Shown: one piece after another, positions 31,618 to 41,400 of the stretch | Position numbering within the stretch: the first letter of the stretch is position 1 | Layout: every line of letters starts with the position of its first letter | Assembly (NCBI GenBank): GCA_963745915.1 | Contig: CAVUZA010000002.1 | Span: 1,984,001 to 2,048,000, forward strand | Source: VRUE01 sp963745915 | GTDB lineage: Bacteria; Actinomycetota; Thermoleophilia; Solirubrobacterales; 70-9 | Direction of reading: 5' to 3' | Length of the DNA: 64,000 bases | Notes under the pieces: model-generated | The model's database searches: none | The model's input: the letters and a program-made list of their open reading frames with translations, nothing else | What the model was told of the DNA's origin: nothing | Position numbers and translations under genes: made by a program

Positions 31618-32528
31618 GCGCCGCGCCGCCGACCGTCGCCCGCGACTACCCGCTGGCGCGGCTGACCACGGTGCGCACCGGCGGCGCCGCCGATTGGTTC
31701 GCCCGGCCCGCGGGCGAGGCCGAGCTGCTCGAGCTGCTCGCCTGGGCCGACCGCGAGGGCCTGGCGCTCGGCGTCGTCGGCTCGGGCTCGAATCTGCTCG
31801 TCGCCGACGCCGGCTTCCGCGGCCTGGCGCTGAAGCTCGATGGCGAGCTGGCGGCGACCGAGCGCCAGGGCGAGCGGCTGCGCTGCGGCGGCGGCGCCCG
31901 CCTGCCCTCGGTCTCGGCCAAGGCGGCCGGCTGGGGGCTGGCCGGGATCGAGTTCGGGGTCAACATCCCCGGCACCGTCGGCGGCGCGGTGCGGATGAAC
32001 GCCAACGCCTACGGCGGTCAGCTGGCCGAGGTGCTCGAGTGGGTCGAGGTCGCCACCGCGGCCGGGCTCGAGCGGCGCGCGCCGGAGGCGCTCGGCTTCG
32101 CCTACCGCAGCTCCAACCTCGGCCCCGGCGAGGTCGTCGCCCGCGCCGGCTTCGCCCTGCGCCCCGACCGACCGGCCGCGATCCGGGCCCGCCTGGAGGA
32201 GATGCGCGGCAGGCGCCGCGAGGCCCAGCCCTCGGGGATCAAGACCTTCGGCTCGACCTTCAAGAACCCCGAGGACGCGCGGGCGGAGGGGCGCAGCGCC
32301 GGCCAGCTGCTCGAGGCGGCCGGCTGCCGCGGGCTGCGCCGGGGCGGCGCCCGCTTCTCCGCCAAGCACGCCAACTTCGTCGAGAACGAGGGCGGGGCGA
32401 GCACCGCCGAGGTGCTGGCGCTGATGGCCGAGGGCCGCCGCCGGGTGCACGAGGCGACCGGGGTCGTGCTCGAGCCCGAGGTGCAGACGCTGGGCGAGGT
32501 CGAGTGGCCGGAGGGCTGGGGGCTGTGA
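31614..32528 (+). CDS. murB: UDP-N-acetylenolpyruvoylglucosamine reductase MurB
   Basis: 304 residues from GTG overlapping murC. FAD-binding signatures VRTGGAADWFARP, LGVVGSGSNLLVADAGF, GIEFGVNIPGTVGGAVRMNANAYGG; catalytic regions YRSSNLGPGEVV, KTFGSTFKNPEDARAEG (catalytic Ser) and SAKHANFVENEGGAST. Type I-like MurB of the short class. It reduces the enolpyruvyl group to give UDP-MurNAc. GTGA overlap with the following gene. Confidence 0.95.
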   Translation: MSAAPPTVARDYPLARLTTVRTGGAADWFARPAGEAELLELLAWADREGLALGVVGSGSNLLVADAGFRGLALKLDGELAATERQGERLRCGGGARLPSVSAKAAGWGLAGIEFGVNIPGTVGGAVRMNANAYGGQLAEVLEWVEVATAAGLERRAPEALGFAYRSSNLGPGEVVARAGFALRPDRPAAIRARLEEMRGRRREAQPSGIKTFGSTFKNPEDARAEGRSAGQLLEAAGCRGLRRGGARFSAKHANFVENEGGASTAEVLALMAEGRRRVHEATGVVLEPEVQTLGEVEWPEGWGL

Positions 32529-33052
32529 GGCGCTGGCTGCTCGCCGTGCTCGCCCTCGCCGTGCTCGCCGGCGCGGCCTACCTCCTCCTCGGGCGCGACG
32601 GCTCGGTCGCGCCGCAGCGGGTCGCCGGCCCGCCGGTGGCGGCGATCGGCGAAGGCGAGGAGGCGGTCGCGGTCGCCGCCGACGGCACGGTGCTGAGCTG
32701 GCTGCCGGCCGGCGCGGCGGCGGGGCTGCCGGTGCTGACGCTCGACGCCCCGCCGGAGGGCGGCCGGCTCGGCGGCCCGGCGCTGGAACAGGTAGAGGTG
32801 CTGGCCGCGGTCCCGCCCGGCCTGCGCCCCTACCTGGTCGCGGTCCGCTACGGCGAGGACGGGGTGGACGTCGAACTCAGCACCGGCATCGATCTGCTCT
32901 TCGGCAACTCGCGCCAGGCCCGCCGCAAGTGGAAGGCCGCCGCCGCCGCCCTCGCCGACCCCACGGTCACGGCGCTCGATTATGTAAACGTGAGCGCGCC
33001 GGGGCACCCGGCGATCGGTGGCTCTGGGCATACGCTTCCGCCCCCTCCCTGA
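32525..33052 (+). CDS. ftsQ: Short FtsQ-like division protein
   Basis: 175 residues from GTG. N-terminal membrane helix WLLAVLALAVLAGAAYLLLG, then an extracytoplasmic part. The C-terminal portion (VELSTGIDLLFGNSRQARRK, then ALADPTVTALDYVNVSAPGHPAI) matches the end of the FtsQ beta domain (G-x-x-L-x-F-G ... K ... A ... Y-x-D/N-V). The N-proximal POTRA domain normally found in FtsQ/DivIB is not evident, and the protein is about 75-100 residues shorter than usual. Position between murB and ftsZ supports the assignment, which is an inference from context and tail. Confidence 0.65.
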   Translation: MRRWLLAVLALAVLAGAAYLLLGRDGSVAPQRVAGPPVAAIGEGEEAVAVAADGTVLSWLPAGAAAGLPVLTLDAPPEGGRLGGPALEQVEVLAAVPPGLRPYLVAVRYGEDGVDVELSTGIDLLFGNSRQARRKWKAAAAALADPTVTALDYVNVSAPGHPAIGGSGHTLPPPP

Positions 33053-33105
33053 ACCCTCGACTGCAGGGTTAGGTTGGCAAAACCCTCAAGTAGGAGTCGA
33101 GGTTT
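33052..33105 (+). promoter_or_regulatory. Nested inverted repeats in the ftsZ leader
   Basis: Outer arms AACCCTCGACT (33052-33062) and AGTCGAGGTTT (33095-33105), inner arms AGGGTT (33065-33070) and AACCCT (33081-33086). The 54-nt element follows the FtsQ-like stop and precedes the putative ftsZ promoter. It could be a terminator-like or protein-binding element separating ftsZ from the upstream operon. Confidence 0.5.
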
Positions 33106-33132
33106 CCGGTCTGCAGGATGGCACCCGGCCGT

Positions 33133-33161
33133 TTGACAGACCCAGCCCAATACCCTACGTT
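33133..33161 (+). promoter_or_regulatory. Putative ftsZ promoter
   Basis: TTGACA at 33133-33138, a 17-base spacer, and TACGTT at 33156-33161, located about 125 bases before the ftsZ ATG in an intergenic stretch of lower GC. This fits a housekeeping sigma promoter that would let ftsZ be expressed independently of the cluster. Confidence 0.5.
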
Positions 33162-33284
33162 GAGCGCAATTTCCGCGGTTAAGGCGTACCCTTGAACTCT
33201 CAAGCATCGCTGTAGCTTCGGACGGAACAAAGGCTCAACTCAAACGCTGGCTTGCTCTAGGCCGGTGGCTGGAGAAATCGGGAG

Positions 33285-34364
33285 ATGGAATCCACATACC
33301 TCGCGGTGATCAAGGTCGTGGGCGCGGGCGGTGGCGGCACCAACGCCGTCAGCCGCATGGTCGACGCCGGAATTCGCGGTGTCGAGTTCGTCGCCGTCAA
33401 CACCGACGCGCAGGCCCTGCAGGCCTGCGACGCCGACATCAAGCTCTCGATCGGCCAGGAGCTGACCCGCGGCCTCGGCGCCGGCGGCAACCCCGAGGTC
33501 GGGGCGGGCGCCGCAGCGGAGAGCCGCGACGAGATCAAGGAGGCGCTGAAGGGCGCCGACATGGTCTTCGTCACCGCCGGCGAGGGCGGCGGCACCGGTA
33601 CCGGCTCGGCGCCGATCATCGCCGAGATCGCCAAGGAGGAGATCGGCGCGCTGACCGTCGGCGCGGTGACCAAGCCGTTCGAGTTCGAGGGCAAACGACG
33701 GATGCAGCAGGCGCTCGAGGGGATCGAGAAGCTGCGCAACAACGTCGACACCCTGATCATCGTCCCCAACGAGAAGCTGCTGCAGGCGGTCGAGCGGCGG
33801 ACCAGCGTGCTCGAGGCCTTCCGCCAGGCCGACGACATCCTGCGCCAGGGCGTGCAGGGGATCACCGACCTGATCACGATCCCCGGCCTGATCAACCTCG
33901 ACTTCGCCGACGTGCGCACGATCATGCGCGACGCCGGCTCGGCCCTGATGGGCGTCGGCTCCGCCTCCGGCGAGGCCCGCGCCCTCGACGCCGCCAAGGC
34001 GGCGATCACCTCGCCGCTGATCGAGGAGTCGATCAAGGGCGCGACCGGGATGCTGCTCAACATCACCGGTCCCGAGGACCTCGGTCTGTTCGAGGTCAAC
34101 GAGGCCGCCCAGCTGGTCCAGGCCGAGGCCGACGACAACGCCAACATCATCTTCGGCTCGGTCGTCGACCAGTCGATGCGCGACGAGGTGCGGGTGACGG
34201 TGATCGCCACCGGCTTCGAGGGCTTCGAGCTGCTGGCCCGCTCGCCGCAGCGGGTGCGGCGGCGCTACGAGGCGAAGCCGCGGATCTCGGCTGAGGACAC
34301 CGACATTCGCAAACTGCGGGTCTCGGATGATGACATCGATGTGCCGGGGTTCTTGAAGGAGTAG
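33285..34364 (+). CDS. ftsZ: Cell division GTPase FtsZ
   Basis: 359 residues, ATG preceded by GGAGAAATCGGGAG. IKVVGAGGGGTNAVSRMV, then FVTAGEGGGTGTGSAPIIAEIAK (tubulin signature loop G-G-G-T-G-T/S-G), NNVDTLIIVPNEKLL, GLINLDFADVRTIM and the T7 loop residues. The C terminus DIDVPGFLKE is the conserved (D-x-P-x-F-L) peptide that binds SepF and other partners. It polymerises into the Z ring. No ftsA is present, as usual in actinobacteria. Confidence 0.97.
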   Translation: MESTYLAVIKVVGAGGGGTNAVSRMVDAGIRGVEFVAVNTDAQALQACDADIKLSIGQELTRGLGAGGNPEVGAGAAAESRDEIKEALKGADMVFVTAGEGGGTGTGSAPIIAEIAKEEIGALTVGAVTKPFEFEGKRRMQQALEGIEKLRNNVDTLIIVPNEKLLQAVERRTSVLEAFRQADDILRQGVQGITDLITIPGLINLDFADVRTIMRDAGSALMGVGSASGEARALDAAKAAITSPLIEESIKGATGMLLNITGPEDLGLFEVNEAAQLVQAEADDNANIIFGSVVDQSMRDEVRVTVIATGFEGFELLARSPQRVRRRYEAKPRISAEDTDIRKLRVSDDDIDVPGFLKE

Positions 34365-34373
34365 CGGGCGGGT

Positions 34374-34477
34374 GGGGCGCCGGATGGCCCCCGCCCAGAG
34401 GCCGTCGCGCAGCAGGTCGTGGATGGCGCTGCGGGTTGTGGTCACCAAGCCTCTGGGCGAGGGCCGTCCGGCGCCCC
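34374..34477. repeat. Long inverted repeat downstream of ftsZ
   Basis: Arms of 29 bp at 34374-34402 and 34449-34477 (GGGGCGCCGGAYGGCCCYCG start), 27 of 29 matched, around a 46-nt centre. The longest arms in the window. It separates ftsZ from gcvT and lacks a T-tract. Confidence 0.93.
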
Positions 34478-34523
34478 TTCCACCTCGGCTCAGCTTCGTC
34501 AGAGGCTGCAATACGCTGGCGTC

Positions 34524-35600
34524 GTGAACAGCTCCCGCCGCACTCCTCTCTTCCGGCAGCACCTCGACCTTGGGGCGAAGATGGTGGATTTTGCGGGGTG
34601 GGAGATGCCGGTGTCCTACGAGGGGATTCGGGAGGAGCACTCGGGGGTGCGGACGCATGTGGGGATGTTCGACGTCTCCCACATGGGCGAGGTCGAGGTC
34701 GAGGGGCCTGGCGCCCTGGCCTTCCTGCAGCGGGTGCTCTCCAACGACGTGGCCAGGATCGAGGTCGGCGGGGCGCAGTACTCGTGCCTCTGCGACGAGC
34801 AGGGCGGCGTGCTCGACGACCTCTTCGCCTACCGGCTCGGCGGCGACCGCTACCTGATCGTCACCAACTCGGCCAACCACGAGGCCGACCTCGCCTGGCT
34901 CGGGCGCTGGAGCCGCGGCTTCGACGTCGCCGTGCGCGACGTCGCCGACCGCTACGCGATGCTCGCCGTGCAGGGCCCGCACGCCCGCGCCGCCCTCGCC
35001 GGCGCGCTGGCGCTCGAGCCGCCGCCGCGGATGACGGTGGCGAGCGCCCGGGTCGGCGGCCGCCCGGCGCTGCTCTGCGGCACCGGCTACACCGGCGAGG
35101 ACGGGGCCGAGCTGCTGATCGACCCCGAGGTCGCGCCGGCGATCTGGGCCGAGCTGCTCGACGCCGGCGTCGTCCCCTGCGGGCTCGGCGCCCGCGACAC
35201 GCTGCGGCTCGAGGTCTGCTTCCACCTGCACGGCCAGGACCTGACCCCGCAGCGCAACCCGATCGAGGCCGGCCTCGGCTGGTGCTGCGCCGAGCGGACC
35301 GGCTTCATCGGCGCCGAGGCGGTCGCACGCGCCCGCGCCGAGGGCACCGCCGAGCTGCTCGCCCCGTTCGAGATCCTCGGCGCCGGGATCCCGCGCCAGG
35401 GCAACCCGGTGCTGGCCGCCGGCGAGCCGGCCGGCGAGGTCAGCAGCGGCAGCTTCTCGCCCTCGCTGGAGCGCGGCATCGGCATGGCCTACGTGCGCGC
35501 CGCGCTGGCCGAGCCCGGCACCGAGGTCGAGATCGACGTGCGCGGCAAGCGGCGCCCGGCCCGGATAGCGTCCAAGCCCCTCTACCGGAAAGCGAGATGA
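34524..35600 (+). CDS. gcvT: Glycine cleavage system T protein (aminomethyltransferase)
   Basis: 358 residues from GTG 34524. TPLFRQHLDLGAKMVDFAGWEMPVSYEGI is the GcvT N terminus; FDVSHMGEVEVEGPGALAFL; LGARDTLRLEVCFHLHGQDL; PIEAGLGW; SSGSFSPSLERGIGMAYV. It transfers the methylene group from the aminomethyl-lipoyl H protein to tetrahydrofolate and releases ammonia. Stop overlaps gcvH (ATGA); the two P-protein subunit genes follow. Confidence 0.95.
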   Translation: MNSSRRTPLFRQHLDLGAKMVDFAGWEMPVSYEGIREEHSGVRTHVGMFDVSHMGEVEVEGPGALAFLQRVLSNDVARIEVGGAQYSCLCDEQGGVLDDLFAYRLGGDRYLIVTNSANHEADLAWLGRWSRGFDVAVRDVADRYAMLAVQGPHARAALAGALALEPPPRMTVASARVGGRPALLCGTGYTGEDGAELLIDPEVAPAIWAELLDAGVVPCGLGARDTLRLEVCFHLHGQDLTPQRNPIEAGLGWCCAERTGFIGAEAVARARAEGTAELLAPFEILGAGIPRQGNPVLAAGEPAGEVSSGSFSPSLERGIGMAYVRAALAEPGTEVEIDVRGKRRPARIASKPLYRKAR

Positions 35601-35998
35601 CCGTGGCCGACGCCAGCTACCCCGACGACCTGCTCTACCACGACCAGCACGACTGGGCGCGTCTGGAGGGCGACGACCAGGCGGTGTTCGGCATCACCTG
35701 GTACGCCCAGGACAGCCTCGGCGAGGTCGTCTTCTACGAGGGGCCCGAGGTCGGCGCCGGCGTCGACAAGGACCAGACCTACGCCGAGGTCGAGTCGGTG
35801 AAGGCGGTCTCCGACGTGATCGCGCCGCTCTCCGGCGAGATCGTCGCCGTCAACGAGGCGCTCGCCGACGCCCCCGAGAAGATCAACGAGGACCCCTACG
35901 GCGAGGGCTGGCTGGTCAAGGTCCGGCTCAGCTCCCCGCGGGAGGCCGACGCCCTGCTCGGCGCCGCGGAATACCGCAAGCTGCTGGAAAACGAGTAG
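35597..35998 (+). CDS. gcvH: Glycine cleavage system H protein
   Basis: 133 residues. YHDQHDWARLEGDDQAVFGIT, then the lipoylation site VESVKAVSDVIAPLSGEIVAVNEAL (Lys of ESVKAVSD), and NEDPYGEGWLVKV: all H-protein signatures at the usual length. It carries the aminomethyl intermediate between P, T and L proteins. No lpd, lipA or lipB is in the window. Confidence 0.96.
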   Translation: MTVADASYPDDLLYHDQHDWARLEGDDQAVFGITWYAQDSLGEVVFYEGPEVGAGVDKDQTYAEVESVKAVSDVIAPLSGEIVAVNEALADAPEKINEDPYGEGWLVKVRLSSPREADALLGAAEYRKLLENE

Positions 35999-36034
35999 CC
36001 GGGGCCGGCCCCGTGCTTGCGTAGCCTTCCCGGG

Positions 36035-37395
<1,361 letters not shown>

Positions 37396-37399
<4 letters not shown>

Positions 37400-38907
37400 A
37401 CCAGCAGGACGAACAGGTGCTGACCATCTTCGAGCGCTCCAAGCCGGGCCGGCGCGCCGCCGTCCTGCCCGCCGCCGAAGTACCCGAGCCGCCGCTGGAG
37501 GAGCTGATCCCGGCCGAGCTGCTGCGGGCCGAGCCGCCGCGGCTGCCCGAGGTCGCCGAGCCCGAGATAGTCCGCCACTACAACCGCCTCTCGCGCCGCA
37601 ACTTCGACCTCGACAGCGGCTTCTACCCGCTCGGCTCGTGCACGATGAAGCACAACCCGCGGCTCAACGAGCGGGTCGCGGCGCTGCCCGGCCACGCCCG
37701 ACTGCACCCCGCCCAGGACCCGCGGCGCGCCCAGGGCGCCCTGGAGCTGATGTGGCTGCTGCAGGAGTCGCTGGCCGAGATCTGCGGCCTGCCCCACGTC
37801 AGCCTGCAGCCCTCGGCCGGCTCGCACGGCGAGCTCGCCGGGCTGCTGCTCACCCGCGCCTTCCACGCCGACCGCGGCGAAGAGCGCCGCAAGGTGCTGG
37901 CGCCCGACACCTCGCACGGCACCAACCCGGCCTCGGTGACGATGGCCGGCTACGAAGTGGTCAAGGTGGCGACCAACGAGCGCGGCGGGGTGGAGATGGA
38001 CGACCTGCGGGCGAAGGTCGCGGCCGACCCGGACCAGGTCGCCTGCCTGATGCTGACCAACCCCAACACGCTCGGGCTCTTCGACGAGAACATCGCCGAG
38101 ATCGCGGCGCTGATCCACGAGGCGGGGGGGACGCTCTACTACGACGGCGCCAACCTCAACGCGGTGATGGGCCAGACCCGGCCCGGCGACATGGGCTTCG
38201 ACATCGTCCACGTCAACCTGCACAAGTCCTTCAGCCAGCCGCACGGGGGAGGCGGGCCGGGGGCGGGGCCGATCGCCGTCTCGGAGCGGATCGAGCCCTT
38301 CCTGCCGCGGCCGCAAGTGGTGCGGCGCGAGGGCGACAACGGCCACGGCCCGGTCTTCGACCTCGACCACGAGCGGCCCCGCTCGATCGGCCGCCTGCGC
38401 GGCTTCCAGGGCAACTTCGGCGTTTTCGTCCGCTCGCTCGCCTACATCCTCAGCCTCGGCGCCGACGGCCTCGCCGAGGCCTCCGAGACGGCGGTGCTGA
38501 ACGCCAACTACCTGAAGGCGAGGCTGGCCGCCGGCCGTGCCGGCGAGCGCCTGCCGGTCGCCTTCGAGCGCCACTGCATGCACGAGTTCGTCCTCTCCGG
38601 CAAGCCGATGAAGCGCGAGCTTGGCCTCGCCACCCTCGACCTCGCCAAGCGCCTGCTCGACTTCGGCTTCCACCCGCCGACCGTCTACTTCCCGCTGCTG
38701 GTCGAGGAGGCGCTGATGATCGAGCCGACCGAGACCGAGACCAAGGAGAGCCTCGACGCCTTCGCCGACGCCGTCGAGCAGATCCTCGCCGAGGCCGAGG
38801 AAGAGGGCCCGGAGCGCGCCCGGCAGGCTCCCTACACGACCCCGGTCCGCCGCCTCGACGAGGTCCGGGCCGCCCGCCGCCCGGTAGTGCGCCAGCCGCT
38901 CGGCTGA
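37396..38907 (+). CDS. gcvPB: Glycine dehydrogenase (decarboxylating) subunit 2
   Basis: 503 residues from GTG overlapping gcvPA. FYPLGSCTMKHNPRLNERVA, LQPSAGSHGELAGLLL, DTSHGTNPASVTMAGYEVV, the PLP-lysine region HVNLHKSFSQPHGGGGPGAGP, and MHEFVLSGKPMKRELG identify the C-terminal P-protein half in its separate-subunit form. The C-terminal tail is longer than in many homologues (TPVRRLDEVRAARRPVVRQPLG region). Confidence 0.95.
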
Positions 38908-38944
38908 CACGGATTTTCCGTGGCACCTGATACGGTTTTCCGTA
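38908..38944. promoter_or_regulatory. Two short tandem hairpin motifs ahead of the ATPase gene
   Basis: CACGGATTTTCCGTG (38908-38922) and TACGGTTTTCCGTA (38931-38944) are near-identical small palindromes, ending four bases before the ATPase ATG. Two spaced copies of (C/T)ACGG(A)TTTTCCGT(A/G) look like operator half-sites or a double hairpin covering the ribosome-binding region. Confidence 0.4.
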
Positions 38945-38948
38945 CGAA

Positions 38949-40097
38949 ATGGCACGGAGACGAGGTGTAGAAGCCAACCCGTTCATCTTCGACCGCCCGT
39001 TGCCCCCCGAGGACCTGGTCGACCGCGAAGACGAGCTTGCGCTCCTCGCCGAGCGAACTCGCGACGTCGTCAACACCCGCCTGTCCAGCCCGCGCGACTA
39101 CGGCAAGACGAGCCTGTTGCAGCGGGCGATCGCCGATGCGCGGGCGACGGGGGCGGGGGCGGTCCTGGTCGACCTCTACGGCGTGCGCACCGCCGGCCAG
39201 ATGGCCGCGCAGATCGAGCGTGCCTATGCGGCGCTGCCGACCGGGTCCCTGCGCTCCGCATGGGAAGGCCTGCGGCGACACGGCGGCTCGGTCGGCGTCC
39301 AAACCCCGCTCGGCGGCGCCAGCATGGCGGTCGGCGCCGGGGAAGCGGGCGAAAGGGTGCTGCTCGACTTCCTCGACCTTCCGTACCGGTTGCACCAGAG
39401 GAGCGGGCTGCAGGTCCAGGTTGCCTTCGACGAGTTCCAGGTCGTCCTCGAGATGAAGCTCGATGCCCTGATTCGCAGCGTGATCCAGCACCACGGCCGC
39501 GGTGTGAACTACGTCTTCTCCGGCTCGCACCCGGGGATGATGCTCTCCCTCTTCGCCGACCGGAAGCGGCCCTTCTACGGCCAGGCGGCACCGCTCGAGC
39601 TGGGGCGCCTGCCGCGGGTCGCCCTCGCGGACCACATCGTCGATCGCTTCGAGCGGACCGGGCGCGACCCCGGCAAGGCACTCGGCTGGCTGCTCGACCT
39701 GGTTGACGGCCATCCGCAGCGGGCGATGCTCTTCGCCCATCTCCTCTGGCGGCACACCGAGGCTGGCGCCGAAGCGGGGGAGGCGGCCTGGCTGGGCGCG
39801 TACGAGGACGCGTGGGGCTATCTCCAGGGCGACTTCGAGGCCACCTGGGACTCGCTCTCCGCGGTCGAGGCCGGCGTGGTCGACGCGGTTGCGGCCGGCG
39901 TCCAGGGCCTGACCGGGAGAGCCAGTCGCGAGATATTCGGCCTGCCGCCTGGCTCCTCCGCCCATGAAGCGGCCAAGCGCCTCGTCGCGCAGGGAACGCT
40001 GCAGCGCTCCGGACGCGGCCGCGAATCGGTGCTGAGCCTGGTCGACCCGGTCTTCGCCCGCTGGGTGGTCGCCGGGCGGCGCTGGACGCTCGAATGA
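38949..40097 (+). CDS. AAA-type ATPase with winged-helix tail
   Basis: 382 residues. ANPFIFDRPLPPEDLVDREDELALLAE is the usual opening of archaeal-type or STAND-like ATPases; P-loop SPRDYGKTSLLQRAI (about residues 50-60); Walker B LQVQVAFDEFQVVLE; sensor 1 YVFSGSHPGMM. The C-terminal 90 residues (LSAVEAGVVDAVAAGVQGLT onward, PPGSSAHEAAKRLVAQGTLQ) look like a winged helix. Function unknown; similar ATPases accompany mobile or defence genes. It is the first gene of the lower-GC island and may be unrelated to the cassette that follows 111 bases downstream. Confidence 0.8.
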   Translation: MARRRGVEANPFIFDRPLPPEDLVDREDELALLAERTRDVVNTRLSSPRDYGKTSLLQRAIADARATGAGAVLVDLYGVRTAGQMAAQIERAYAALPTGSLRSAWEGLRRHGGSVGVQTPLGGASMAVGAGEAGERVLLDFLDLPYRLHQRSGLQVQVAFDEFQVVLEMKLDALIRSVIQHHGRGVNYVFSGSHPGMMLSLFADRKRPFYGQAAPLELGRLPRVALADHIVDRFERTGRDPGKALGWLLDLVDGHPQRAMLFAHLLWRHTEAGAEAGEAAWLGAYEDAWGYLQGDFEATWDSLSAVEAGVVDAVAAGVQGLTGRASREIFGLPPGSSAHEAAKRLVAQGTLQRSGRGRESVLSLVDPVFARWVVAGRRWTLE

Positions 40098-40129
40098 GCC
40101 GGACCGGCGCTGAGTAACAGAATTTTAAT

Positions 40130-40158
40130 TTGATAGCTAGAAAAATCTCTGGTAAACC
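40130..40158 (+). promoter_or_regulatory. Putative promoter of the peptide/MNIO cassette
   Basis: TTGATA (40130-40135), 17 bases, TAAACC (40153-40158), embedded in an A/T-rich stretch (GAATTTTAATTTGATAGC) that is striking in this GC-rich window. A strong ribosome-binding sequence AGGAGGTCAGG precedes the ATG at 40209. Confidence 0.5.
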
Positions 40159-40208
40159 GACGACCTGGGAGAGAGGCCCGTAGCGGGTCCTACTGTCAGG
40201 AGGTCAGG

Positions 40209-40481
40209 ATGAAGAGCAAGTCTCGGATAGCCGAGCTGCAGTACTCCCCCGAGTACGAGCGGATGGAGGTTTCGCTTCCACACGGAACCAAGTACGAGGA
40301 CTTTGCCGGGATGAGCGAGAAGTTGTTCGGCGAAGATTTCCGTAAGCGACTCAAGGTGCCCTGCCTGCCGTGCATCTCGGGCCTCTCGCTAATCGTGAGA
40401 GAGCAGCTCGAGAATGTCGTTCACATCGACCTGCACACGATGGAAGAGGTCAGGGGCAGGGCGGGCTCGACTCACCTTTGA
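40209..40481 (+). CDS. 90-residue peptide, candidate RiPP precursor
   Basis: 90 residues, excellent ribosome-binding site AGGAGGTCAGG. The N-terminal half is charged and leader-like (KSRIAELQYSPEYERMEVS, HGTKYEDFAGMSEKLFGEDF). The second half holds the only two Cys, in RLKVPCLPCISGLSLIV (Cys52 and Cys55), followed by REQLENVVHIDLHTMEEVRG. It ends one base before the GTG of the MNIO gene. MNIO (DUF692) enzymes modify Cys or C-terminal residues of small precursor peptides, so the PCLPC motif is the likely target. I do not recognise the family of the peptide itself; a small structural partner protein is the alternative. Confidence 0.6.
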   Translation: MKSKSRIAELQYSPEYERMEVSLPHGTKYEDFAGMSEKLFGEDFRKRLKVPCLPCISGLSLIVREQLENVVHIDLHTMEEVRGRAGSTHL

Positions 40482-40482
40482 C

Positions 40483-41391
40483 GTGAGCAGTGGCGACGCT
40501 CTCCTGCCGGCGGTGCCCAAGCTCGGGGTGGGGCTGCTCTACAACGCGGCCCTATCCTCGTTCTTGGAGTCGGGCATCGATGCCCTCGATTACCTCGAGG
40601 TGATTCCGGATACGTTCTGGACCGACCACGGTCCGGGTGCGGAAACGCGTTTCGCCGAGGTCGAGAGCGCGGTGGAGGTGCTGGACGCCGCCGCGTCCGC
40701 CCGCCCGGCGGTCGCTCACAACATCGGTTTCTCTCTCGGCAGCGCCGATTCGTTCGATCACGCCCACCTCAGCCAGGTCGCCGACTGGAAGCGGAGGTAT
40801 GGGTTCCCCTGGCACAGCGACCACCTCTCGTTCGTGCGCGTCTCAGGCCGGGACGGCCATGAGCACAACGCGGGCCTGGCTGTGCCGGTGCCCTACGACG
40901 AGGCGCTCCTCACCCTGATTGCCGGCCGGATCGAAACGATCCAGTCCCGAATCGACATTCCCTTCCTGGTTGAGAACAACGTCTATTTCGTCGAGTTCCC
41001 CGACCAGGAGATGACCGAGCAGGAGTTCCTCAATGCCCTCTCGGAGCGCACTGGCTGTGGATTGCTGCTCGATCTACACAACGTGTACGTGAACGCGCGC
41101 AACCACGGCTTCGACGCCCAGGCGTTCGTCGCCGACCTCGATCTCTCGCGGGTGATCGAGATTCACATCGCCGGCGGCAGTGAGATGGCCGGCATGTACA
41201 CGGATTCTCATGCGGGGCCGTGCCCTGAACCCGTGTGGGACCTGCTCGAGGCGACCGCACCGCTCTGCGAGCGGCTGGCGGGCATCACCTTTGAGTTCCA
41301 TGACTCCTACTACAACCTGCTTGGCCCGGGCGGCATCCGGCGCGAACTGGAGCACGCGCGCGAGATCTTCGACCGCGCCCAGCGCGAATAG
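40483..41391 (+). CDS. MNIO-family (DUF692) multinuclear non-heme iron enzyme
   Basis: About 302 residues from GTG 40483, one base after the upstream stop; an in-frame ATG at 40414 would overlap the peptide gene. TIM-barrel signatures of DUF692: LGVGLLYNAAL, YLEVIPDTFW, VAHNIGFSLGS, PWHSDHLSFV, FLVENNVYF, LLLDLHNVYVNARNHGFD, VIEIHIAGGSE, YTDSHAGPCPEPVWDLL and FEFHDS. His, Asp and Glu ligands of the iron cluster are present, with His in DLHN where many members have DVNN. Relatives (MbnB, TglH, bufferin enzymes) oxidise Cys in RiPP precursors. Confidence 0.88.
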   Translation: MSSGDALLPAVPKLGVGLLYNAALSSFLESGIDALDYLEVIPDTFWTDHGPGAETRFAEVESAVEVLDAAASARPAVAHNIGFSLGSADSFDHAHLSQVADWKRRYGFPWHSDHLSFVRVSGRDGHEHNAGLAVPVPYDEALLTLIAGRIETIQSRIDIPFLVENNVYFVEFPDQEMTEQEFLNALSERTGCGLLLDLHNVYVNARNHGFDAQAFVADLDLSRVIEIHIAGGSEMAGMYTDSHAGPCPEPVWDLLEATAPLCERLAGITFEFHDSYYNLLGPGGIRRELEHAREIFDRAQRE

Positions 41392-41400
41392 CGGCGAATC

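Noticed and set aside
38949..40097. Calling the ATPase a transposition helper
   Set aside because: No transposase, terminal repeats or target duplication flank it.
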